Below are positions 8,972-17,340 of a stretch of DNA of 64,000 bases, in pieces; the stretch's first letter is position 1, and every line of letters starts with the position of its first letter. Source of the stretch: Sulfuritalea sp. (GTDB lineage Bacteria > Pseudomonadota > Gammaproteobacteria > Burkholderiales > Rhodocyclaceae). A program made the position numbers and the translations under genes. The notes under the pieces are model-generated. The model searched no databases and had not been told where the DNA came from. It saw only the letters and a list, made by a program, of their open reading frames with translations. The stretch covers positions 1-64,000 of the forward strand of contig JADJQA010000043.1 in assembly GCA_016712985.1 (NCBI GenBank). The letters are read 5' to 3'.

Positions 8972-10071
8972 GGTGCGGAGGGCGAACGATCCTTGACCTG
9001 CGATGCACGCCAAGCGCGCCACGACACCACCAGCAAGCTGATGGCAGTCAGCGGCAGTACCACCGTGGTCATCGCGAAGCCGAAGGTGGCCAGCGCGTCA
9101 TGGCGCTGCGCGGCGAGCAACAGATAGGTGGTGTAGGCGGCGTAGTAGGCGAGGAACACCAGGCCTTCCCAGCGCGCGATCAGGTTGCCGGTAAAAAACA
9201 CCGGCAGGCAGGCGCCCGCCACCGCGATCATGACCGGGAAATCGAAACTCAACAGCGACTGCGCTACCGTCAGGCTCGCCGGGGCCACCAGGCCAGACAA
9301 GCCAAGCACTCCGAGCATGTTGAAGATATTGCTGCCCACCACGTTGCCCACCGCAATGTCGCGTTCGCCGCGCAGCGCGGCGATGATCGACGTGGCAACT
9401 TCCGGCATCGAGGTTCCGGCGGCGACAATGGTGAGACCGATAACGAGTTCGCTGACGCCGAGTTGCTTGGCGAAAGTGACCGCCGCACCGACCAGCCAGT
9501 CGGCTCCCAGCACCAGCAGCGCGAGGCCGGCGGCAATCAACAGCAATTGCACGCCCCAGTGCCCGTCCCAGCGTGTCTTGTCGGGTTCTGGCGCTGCCCC
9601 GTTTTCAGCCGCGATGGCGCGGCTTTCCCGGCGACTCTGACGGATCAGGAACACCGTGTAGGCGAGAGCCAGGGTGAACAGCAATGCCGCGTCGTAGCGT
9701 GAAATTCCGCCATCCCAGGCCAGGGCGAACAGCAGCACCGACACGCCGATCATGATCGGCACCTCCTGCCGGATCAGCTGGCGGTCGACCACCAGCGGCG
9801 TGATCAGCGCCGACAGGCCCAGGATGAACAGCACATTGAAGATGTTGCTGCCCACCACATTGCCCAGCGCGATGTTCACTTGTCCGCTCCAGGCCGATTG
9901 TACGGACACCGCCAGTTCGGGCGAACTGGTGCCGAAGGCCACTACGGTGAGGCCCACCACCAGCGGCGAAATGCCGAAGGACAGCGCGAGCTTCGATGCG
10001 CCGCGCACCAGCAGTTCGGCGCCGGCGACCAGCGCCACGAGACCCAGAATGAAGGAAAGCAGAGGTGTCAT
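8968..10071 (-). CDS. Calcium/sodium antiporter, CaCA (YrbG-like) family
   Basis: 367-aa inner-membrane exchanger with 10 hydrophobic segments arranged as two homologous halves. Both alpha repeats are seen: 'VAFGTSSPELAVSV' with 'GNVVGSNIFNVLFILG' in the N half, and 'VAAGTSMPEVATSI' with 'GNVVGSNIFNMLGVLG' in the C half. These carry the ion-binding acidic and Asn residues. The family exchanges Ca2+ for Na+ or H+. It is the first gene of the block that continues into mnhA through a GTGA overlap, so it is probably co-transcribed with the Mrp operon, an association that suggests shared Na+ handling. Confidence 0.9.
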   Translation of the reverse strand: MTPLLSFILGLVALVAGAELLVRGASKLALSFGISPLVVGLTVVAFGTSSPELAVSVQSAWSGQVNIALGNVVGSNIFNVLFILGLSALITPLVVDRQLIRQEVPIMIGVSVLLFALAWDGGISRYDAALLFTLALAYTVFLIRQSRRESRAIAAENGAAPEPDKTRWDGHWGVQLLLIAAGLALLVLGADWLVGAAVTFAKQLGVSELVIGLTIVAAGTSMPEVATSIIAALRGERDIAVGNVVGSNIFNMLGVLGLSGLVAPASLTVAQSLLSFDFPVMIAVAGACLPVFFTGNLIARWEGLVFLAYYAAYTTYLLLAAQRHDALATFGFAMTTVVLPLTAISLLVVSWRAWRASQVKDRSPSAP

Positions 10072-10434
10072 TGGTTGCTCTTTGTGTTGTTGGTGGGACG
10101 TGGCATTGACCCGCCAAAGACCCCGCCCCGGACGAAACCCGGCAATAGACAGTTCAAGCCATGCCGAGGTTCAATCGGGCAGCAGGCCAAGTGCCTCTGA
10201 TGGAGCAATTCTAGCAAGGCAGGATTCGGCGCGCGTCGCGCTGTCTTGAGGCAATCGCTCGCCGGCCGCGTCGGTCTGGTGCATCTGCTGCCCTTTTCCG
10301 GGTCGGCGCCGGCGAAAAGGCCCCGACCAGGGTCGATGTCGCGTTGGCAGTTGCAACTCGCTATTGCCGCCGTTCCGCCAGCGCCGACTGTTGCGTTGTA
10401 TCCTGCTTGGCGTCTACTTTCACCGATAACCCTG
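10072..10434. other. Intergenic region between divergent exchanger and SEC-C genes
   Basis: 363 bp without a credible gene. It should hold the promoters for the minus-strand exchanger/mnh operon and for the plus-strand DUF1186/SEC-C gene. A TATCCT hexamer near 10400, about 35 nt before the ATG, could be a -10 element, but no convincing -35 was found. No terminator, repeat or RNA structure was recognised. Confidence 0.4.
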
Positions 10435-11327
10435 ATGTCCGACGCTTGGAACGTACTGCGCGCGCAGATCGAATATTTTCGCGACCCTTTCCCCAGGCCG
10501 CGATGGCCTTCGCCGACACCCATCGCGAGGAGGTGACGCCACATCTGGTGGCAGCCATCGCCCGGCTGGCGGATCATCCCGAAGCGGACGCCAATCCCGA
10601 CTACGTGCTTCATCTCTATGCGATGCACATCCTCGCTGCGTGGCGCGAGACGGCGGCCTATGCGCCAATGGTCGGGCTTGGTCATCACTCCGAAGCGGTG
10701 GTCCATGAACTGCTGGGTGACGTGGTTACCGAATCGTATGGGCGCTGCCTGGCATCGGTCTGCGATGGTGATTGGGGACTGCTGCAGGGTCTGGCGGAAG
10801 ACAGTGCCGCTTCGCCTTGGGCGCGCAACGCGGCGCTCGATGCGATGATGACACAGGTTTTCGAAGGCGACGCCTCGCGCGACGAACTGATTTCCTATCT
10901 GATGCGACTGGGCGATGCCGACGCGGCAAGATTACGCGCGCCTGGCACGGAAACCGAAGGTGTGGAGGTTCTCGACTTCGTCATCTCGGTTGCCACCGAC
11001 ATCGGCGCGACCGAGATGCTGGAGCGCATTCGGGGCTGGTACGCCGATGATCTGACCGATTCGACGATTGCCAACCTGCCCTGGATCGAGAAGCGCATTG
11101 CGCGCGGCTTTGAGAGCAGTCGTGATGAGGCGCTCGGTCGGGGAAAAGGCTATGTGCAAAGCGTAAAGAAGGAAATTGGCTGGTTGGGCGGGTTGGCGGA
11201 CGACAAGCCGGCCAAGTCGAAACCGGTGCCAGTGCCTGTCGCGGTTCGGCAAAGTCCGAAGACCGGCCGCAACGATCCGTGCCCATGCGGCAGCGGCAAG
11301 AAATACAAGAAGTGCCATGGCGCCTGA
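10435..11327 (+). CDS. DUF1186 and SEC-C domain protein (one frameshift)
   Basis: Cytoplasmic protein of about 297 aa. The N-terminal DUF1186 region begins MSDAWNVLRAQIEYFRDPFP from the ATG at 10435. The last 20 residues are a SEC-C zinc-binding motif, 'NDPCPCGSGKKYKKCHG', as found at the C-terminus of SecA. The first 20 codons lie in a different frame from the rest: one C is missing in the CCCC run at 10491-10494. With it restored, the product reads FRDPFPQAAMAFADTHREEV and is 894 nt, a whole number of codons. Function unknown; SEC-C suggests protein or nucleic-acid binding. lgt starts 7 bp downstream and may be co-transcribed. Confidence 0.8.
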
Positions 11328-11333
11328 CCCCCA

Positions 11334-12122
11334 ATGCTGATCCATCCCCAGATCGACCCCATCGCCATTCAGATCGGCCCGCTCGCCGTGCGCTGGTACG
11401 GACTCATGTACCTGGCCGGGTTTGTCGCCTTTCTCTGGCTCGGCAAGCGTCGCGCGGCGGCGCAGCCCTGGTACGGCATGCGCGCGCTGGACATCGACGA
11501 TCTGTTGTTTTATGGCGTGCTCGGCGTGGTGTTGGGCGGTCGGCTGGGGCAGGTGCTGTTCTACGAGCCCGGCTATTACCTTGCGCATCCACTGGAGATC
11601 CTGGCGGTCTGGAAAGGCGGCATGGCCTTTCACGGCGGCATGCTCGGTGTGTTCGTGGCGATGGCACTTTGGGGCCGCAGATCCGGCAAGACCTTCTTTC
11701 AGGTGACAGACTTCATTGCGCCGCTGGTGCCCTTGGGACTGATGGCCGGGCGCATCGGCAACTTCATCAACGGCGAGCTGTGGGGGCGGGTTGCCGGTGC
11801 AACGCTGCCCTGGGCAATGGTCTTTCCACAGGTTGACACGCTGCCGCGCCACCCGTCGCCGCTATATCAAGCGGCTGGCGAGGGTCTGCTGCTGTTCGTG
11901 ATTCTTTGGCTGTTCTCGGCGCGCCAGCGCGCGCTGGGGCAGGTGTCCGGGATGTTTTTGATAGGCTACGGAGTGCTGCGCTTTGTCGCCGAATACTTCC
12001 GCGAGCCGGATCACGGCATTTTCGGGCTGTCCTACGTGGTCAGCATGGGCCAGTGGCTCAGTTTGCCGATGATCCTGGTCGGGCTCTGGCTCCTGCTACG
12101 CCAGCCCCGGGCCCAGAGCTGA
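11334..12122 (+). CDS. lgt: Prolipoprotein diacylglyceryl transferase
   Basis: Inner-membrane enzyme that transfers diacylglycerol from phosphatidylglycerol to the lipobox Cys of prolipoproteins, the first step of lipoprotein maturation. 262 aa, seven hydrophobic segments. The Lgt signature 'GLMAGRIGNFINGELWGR' is intact, as are the N-terminal 'PLAVRWYGLMYLAGF' (with the essential His/Tyr region replaced by the usual RWYGLMY) and 'AFHGGMLGV'. Full length and no anomalies. It begins 7 bp after the SEC-C gene. Confidence 0.96.
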   Translation: MLIHPQIDPIAIQIGPLAVRWYGLMYLAGFVAFLWLGKRRAAAQPWYGMRALDIDDLLFYGVLGVVLGGRLGQVLFYEPGYYLAHPLEILAVWKGGMAFHGGMLGVFVAMALWGRRSGKTFFQVTDFIAPLVPLGLMAGRIGNFINGELWGRVAGATLPWAMVFPQVDTLPRHPSPLYQAAGEGLLLFVILWLFSARQRALGQVSGMFLIGYGVLRFVAEYFREPDHGIFGLSYVVSMGQWLSLPMILVGLWLLLRQPRAQS

Positions 12123-12278
12123 GGGCTTGTGAATAAATCTACTGCGCGTGCCGGATCGGGGCTTGGGCGGCTCATTTGGCAAACCCGGCTATCCTCATGT
12201 ACGGGAACGTACATTCCGGTAGCTGCGCTCCGGCCGCACCCCGCTGCGGCGCGCTCGCTACGATTTCTTCACAAGCTC
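12121..12278. repeat. Imperfect inverted repeat flanking about 120 bp after lgt
   Basis: GGGCTTGTGAATAAATC at 12123-12139 is matched, inverted, by GATTTCTTCACAAGCTC at 12262-12278 (two mismatches over 17). The spacer is GC-rich and contains a smaller dyad around GTACGGGAACGTAC (12199-12212). It looks like a mobile or dispersed intergenic element rather than a terminator, since no T-run follows either arm. It lies between the convergent ends of lgt and fbaA. Confidence 0.5.
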
Positions 12279-12350
12279 TGAGGGCCGGGAAAGCGCGCCA
12301 GACGGGATCCTAGCCGGCCGTGTCGCGCCAGCCCGGACCCCGCCGGGGCG

Positions 12351-13430
<1,080 letters not shown>

Positions 13431-13734
13431 ATTCCAATTAAGTAGTAGGTTGATGAGGACAGAGATACGCTGCGTTCAGTACAAACACTCCCGGTGAGGC
13501 TTACGCGCTGGCCATCACCGTTACGCTCCGTGCTGCCGCGACGGACACAGCACCGCTGAATCCGGCCGCCGCATTTTCAACACCGATTGATTGTACGCGC
13601 CAGCCGCCCAAGGGTAAACGAAACTGAATCCGGGGTGAGTGGAAGCAGTCGGCATGGGGGCTAGTCAGGCCTCATCAGGGCGCCTGCCGGCATCCGGCCC
13701 TTGCTGCGACAACCCGCCGCCACGACCGCGTGAT
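13431..13734. other. Intergenic region between fbaA and a cytochrome c gene
   Basis: 304 bp with no gene. It contains the 5' leader of fbaA (minus) and the 3' flank of the cytochrome gene at 13735 (minus). I see no clear terminator, dyad or promoter pair that I would defend. Confidence 0.35.
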
Positions 13735-14157
13735 TCAGCGCGTACGATACGAGTAGTGACAGGCGACGCACGCGCCGGTCAGTCCGGGCAACAAGTTCAA
13801 GGCCCGATCGCGGTCGCCGCTGGCCGCTGCCTTGGCGAATTCGCTGGCGGCACGGTGACCGTCGATACCGATGCCGTGCATGGCGGGCGGCATGTGCGGA
13901 CCCGGACGTGCGTCGAAGGGCTTGTCCCGATGCTTGCCCATGGCGGATTGCCCGAGGCTTGTTTCCGCCTGTTCGCCGGCTTCCTTGAGCTTGCCGGCAG
14001 CCATCAGCGTCAGTATTTCGTTCAGCGCACGCAGGTTGTCGAGCATCTCCTGACGCAGCGCCTCCTGTGCGGCGGGCGGCAACGACACCAGTTGCCGGGC
14101 ATCATCCGCCAATGCTTGCCCGGCAAGCAGCGCGGCCAACACGATCAGTCGTTTCAT
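13735..14157 (-). CDS. Periplasmic class II-type cytochrome c
   Basis: 140 aa with an N-terminal signal peptide (MKRLIVLAALLAGQALA, cleavage probably before DDARQ). A single heme-binding CxxCH sits near the C-terminus (ACVACHYSYR, about residues 130-139). The C-terminal heme site and helical, Met/Ala-rich body are typical of cytochrome c' / four-helix-bundle class II cytochromes. The partner and redox role cannot be told from sequence. Eleven bp separate it from the upstream purU, so the two may be co-transcribed. Its maturation would need the Ccm system found at 46381-53441. Confidence 0.8.
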   Translation of the reverse strand: MKRLIVLAALLAGQALADDARQLVSLPPAAQEALRQEMLDNLRALNEILTLMAAGKLKEAGEQAETSLGQSAMGKHRDKPFDARPGPHMPPAMHGIGIDGHRAASEFAKAAASGDRDRALNLLPGLTGACVACHYSYRTR

Positions 14158-14167
14158 GCAGAACTCC

Positions 14168-15028
14168 TCAACGAAACACCACGGTCTTGCTGCCGTGGAC
14201 CAGCACGCGATCTTCCAGGTGATAGCGCAAGCCGCGCGCCAGTACGTTCTTTTCGATGTCCTTGCCGTAGCGCACCATGTCTTCGACCGAATCCGAGTGG
14301 TCGATGCGGATCACGTCCTGCTCGATGATCGGGCCCTGGTCGAGCGATTCCGTCACGTAGTGGCAGGTCGCGCCGATCAGCTTGACGCCGCGCGTATACG
14401 CCTGATGGTAGGGCTTGGCGCCGACGAAGGAGGGAAGGAAGCTGTGGTGGATGTTGAGGATCCGCCCCGGATAGGCGGCGCACAGCTCCGGTGGGAGAAT
14501 CTGCATGTAGCGCGCCAGCACCATGGTGTCGCCGTGCACTTCCTCGAACAGGCGCCGCACCTCGGCATAGGCGGCGGCCTTGTTGTCGGCCATGACCGGC
14601 ACATGGTGGAAGGGAATGCCGTGCCATTCGACAAAGCCCCTGAAGGTGTCGTGATTCGAGATCACGCAGGCAATCTCGATATCGAGTTCCTTCGACTGCC
14701 AGCGTGCCAGCAGGTCGTAGAGGCAATGCTCCTGCTTCGAGACCAGCACCACGACGCGCTTTCTTACCGCCGAGTCATTGATGCGCCAGTCCATTTTCAG
14801 GGCATCGGCCAGAGGCCGGAAGCGGCTGCGGAACTCGGCCAGGTGAAACGGCAACGATTCGGCTTTGACCTCGACGCGCATGAAGTACCGACCGTCCAGA
14901 TCGTCCGCATGAAACCGGGATTCAAGAATCCAGCCATGGTTTTCGGCGATGAAACTGGTGACCCGCGCAATGATGCCCACCTGGTCAGGACAGGAAGCGG
15001 ACAGTGTGTAGAAGCGTGTACGGTGCAA
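14168..15028 (-). CDS. purU: Formyltetrahydrofolate deformylase
   Basis: Hydrolyses 10-formyl-THF to formate and THF, balancing one-carbon pools and supplying formate for PurT. 286 aa: an N-terminal ACT domain (about residues 8-85, 'SCPDQVGIIARVTSFIAENHGWI') followed by a formyltransferase fold. The catalytic segment 'ILNIHHSFLPSFVGAKPYHQ' and the later 'GATCHYVTESLDQGPIIEQD' hold the conserved Asn/His/Asp residues. The ATG at 15028 follows a GC-rich, hairpin-rich 120-bp gap after thrH. Confidence 0.95.
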   Translation of the reverse strand: MHRTRFYTLSASCPDQVGIIARVTSFIAENHGWILESRFHADDLDGRYFMRVEVKAESLPFHLAEFRSRFRPLADALKMDWRINDSAVRKRVVVLVSKQEHCLYDLLARWQSKELDIEIACVISNHDTFRGFVEWHGIPFHHVPVMADNKAAAYAEVRRLFEEVHGDTMVLARYMQILPPELCAAYPGRILNIHHSFLPSFVGAKPYHQAYTRGVKLIGATCHYVTESLDQGPIIEQDVIRIDHSDSVEDMVRYGKDIEKNVLARGLRYHLEDRVLVHGSKTVVFR

Positions 15029-15148
15029 GTTAGCTCCCTGCCCCTCGCTCCCCTTCCGCAGGAAGGGGACGACTGTGGTTCAGCCGCGCATTACGCGGCT
15101 CCCGGTTCAATGACTGGTTCCGCCTTGAGGCGGCTCGGCGGCGGGACA

Positions 15149-15757
15149 TCAGATTCGCGCCGATGCCTTGTCGATTTCCGCGCGAAGTTCGGTGTAGTTC
15201 ATGGTTACCGGAAACTGGGGGAATTCGTCGATCACATTCCGCGGCGGGTGAAACAGAATGCCGGCGTTGGCCGCGATCAGCATCGCCGTGTCGTTGTAGG
15301 AGTCGCCTGCGGCAATGACCTTGAAGTTGAGTTCCTTGAAGCGCCTGACCGACTCCATCTTCTGATTTGGCATGCGCAGGTGATAATTCACCACGAAACC
15401 GGCGGCATCTATCTCCAGTCTGTGACAGAACAGCACCGGCATGTTGAGCTGCGCCATCAACGGCATGGCGAACTCGTAATAGGTGTCGGAAAGAATGATC
15501 ACCTGATAGTGGCAACGCAGGGCGTCTAGGAAGTCCCTGGCGCCGGCCATCGGGCCCATTTCGGCAATTACCCTATGGATATCCGGCTGGCCCAGCTTGT
15601 GGGCTTTCAGCAAGTCCAGTCGGTACTGCATCAGTTTGTCGTAGTCAGGCTCGTCGCGCGTGGTCCGGGACAGTTCGGGGATGCCGGTGCGCCTGGAAAA
15701 CTCGATCCAGATTTCCGGAACGAGCACGCCTTCGAGGTCGAGACAGACGAGATGCAC
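15149..15757 (-). CDS. thrH: ThrH: phosphoserine phosphatase / homoserine phosphotransferase
   Basis: HAD-superfamily enzyme (202 aa) able to dephosphorylate phosphoserine and to transfer the phosphate to homoserine in characterised ThrH. Motifs: 'VCLDLEGVLVPEIW' (nucleophile Asp and general acid Glu), 'VIILSDTYYEFAMP' and 'GDSYNDTAMLIAAN'. I choose GTG at 15757 as start because it places the protein at the usual 'HLVCLDLEGVL' N-terminus and is preceded by GGAGAA 8 nt upstream. The longer in-frame form starting at 15889 adds about 44 basic residues unlike the family. Confidence 0.88.
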   Translation of the reverse strand: MHLVCLDLEGVLVPEIWIEFSRRTGIPELSRTTRDEPDYDKLMQYRLDLLKAHKLGQPDIHRVIAEMGPMAGARDFLDALRCHYQVIILSDTYYEFAMPLMAQLNMPVLFCHRLEIDAAGFVVNYHLRMPNQKMESVRRFKELNFKVIAAGDSYNDTAMLIAANAGILFHPPRNVIDEFPQFPVTMNYTELRAEIDKASARI

Positions 15758-16041
15758 TGAAATTCTCCAAGAGTCGGCGTCCCGCGACGGGACTTCGTTC
15801 CGGATGCGACTGACGCGCCGTCCGGCGCCGGCGAGCACCGCGAAAGGCGCTGATTTTACCTGTTTGGCTGCGTTGCCGCGCCGGAGCAATGCGCTGGCTG
15901 GCCTTGTCGTTTGGCTTTGATCGGTTTCTAATAGCCGCTGCTGGTCATTTCAGCTTCCGCGTAGGGCCTGCTCCGGCAGGCGAGCCTTCACTGAAACTCC
16001 GCTACGCTTCGTTTTTCCGGTCGTTACAGGGTCATATCGCC

Positions 16042-17295
16042 GTGCCGTTGTTTGCCTTGGGAATCAATCATCATACCGCCCCGCTGGTAGTGCGCGAGCA
16101 GGTGGCGTTTGACCCGTCACGCCTGGGGCAGGCTCTGCACGACCTGTTGCGAGGCAACACGGTGAGCGAAGCCGCGATCCTGTCAACCTGCAATCGTACC
16201 GAGCTGTATTGCGCCGCCGAGCATCCGCAAGCCGCCGCCGACTGGCTGGCGGAATACCACTCGCTGGCGCCGCAGAAGATTCAACCCTACCTTTACCAGC
16301 ATCCGCAGCAGCATGCCGTGCGCCACATGTTTCGTGTCGCCGCCGGTCTGGATTCGATGGTGCTGGGCGAACCGCAAATCCTTGGCCAGATGAAGCAGGC
16401 GGCGCGTGCCGCTGAAGAGGCCGGAACGCTGGGCACGCTGCTGGGCAAGCTGTTCCAGCGCACCTTTGCCGTCGCCAAGGAAGTGCGTTCGACGACGGCA
16501 ATCGGCGCCAACACGGTTTCCATGGCGGCCGCTGCCGTGCATCTTTCGGCGCGCATTTTCGACAGTGTTACGGCGCAGCAGGTGCTGTTCATCGGCGCCG
16601 GCGAGATGATCGAACTGTGCGCGGCGCATTTTGCCGCGCACAAGCCGAAGCGCCTCACCATCGCCAACCGTACGCTGGAGCGCGGGGCGGGTCTGGCAGC
16701 GCGCTTTTCCGGCGATGCCATGCGCCTCGACCAGCTCGGCGAGCGCCTGGCGGATTACGACATTGTCGTGTCCTGCACCGCCAGTTCGCTGCCCATCATC
16801 GGCCTGGGCCTGGTTGAGCGCGCCTTGAAGGCCCGCCGTCACCGGCCGATGGTCATGGTCGATCTCGCGGTGCCGCGCGACACTGAAGCTGAAATAGCGA
16901 GGCTGGACGACGTGTTCCTTTATACCCTCGACGACCTCGGCCAGATTGTCGAATCGGGTCTTGAATCCAGGCAGGCGGCCGTGGTCGAGGCCGAGGCGAT
17001 CATCACTGAACGCGTTTCCGGCTTTCTGCACTGGCTGGAATCACGCGAGACGGTACCGACCATCCGCGCCCTGCGGGATGCGGCGGAGCGATCGCGACGC
17101 CATGAAGTGGAGCACGCCCTGAAACTGCTGGCGCGCGGCGAGGACCCGGCCAGGGTGCTGGAGGCGCTGTCGCACGGCCTCACCAACAAGCTGCTGCATG
17201 CACCGACCAATGCCCTGAATCAGGCTGAAGGCATGGAGCGGGCCGAAGTCTCCGCCCTTATCGCCCGCATCTATCGCCTCAATTCCGGGGAGTAG
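16042..17295 (+). CDS. hemA: Glutamyl-tRNA reductase
   Basis: NADPH-dependent reduction of Glu-tRNA to glutamate-1-semialdehyde, the first committed step of C5-pathway heme synthesis. 417 aa from the GTG at 16042, starting VPLFALGINHHTAPL, exactly where family members begin; the open frame upstream to 15889 is not conserved-looking. The catalytic Cys lies in 'ILSTCNRTELYC', and 'VLGEPQILGQMKQA' and 'FIGAGEMIELCA' (NADPH domain) are present. It pairs functionally with hemB at 24171. plsB follows 45 bp later. Confidence 0.95.
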   Translation: MPLFALGINHHTAPLVVREQVAFDPSRLGQALHDLLRGNTVSEAAILSTCNRTELYCAAEHPQAAADWLAEYHSLAPQKIQPYLYQHPQQHAVRHMFRVAAGLDSMVLGEPQILGQMKQAARAAEEAGTLGTLLGKLFQRTFAVAKEVRSTTAIGANTVSMAAAAVHLSARIFDSVTAQQVLFIGAGEMIELCAAHFAAHKPKRLTIANRTLERGAGLAARFSGDAMRLDQLGERLADYDIVVSCTASSLPIIGLGLVERALKARRHRPMVMVDLAVPRDTEAEIARLDDVFLYTLDDLGQIVESGLESRQAAVVEAEAIITERVSGFLHWLESRETVPTIRALRDAAERSRRHEVEHALKLLARGEDPARVLEALSHGLTNKLLHAPTNALNQAEGMERAEVSALIARIYRLNSGE

Positions 17296-17340
17296 CTGCG
17301 TGCGTTCGCATCCAATGCCCCGGCGCAAGCCTGGCCGCCC

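Noticed and set aside
14149..15148. Arg-rich minus-strand frames within purU/thrH gap
   Set aside because: No family-like segments; overlapped by conserved PurU in another frame.
16183..17031. Minus-strand frame opposite hemA
   Set aside because: Antisense shadow of hemA; no motif or ribosome site.
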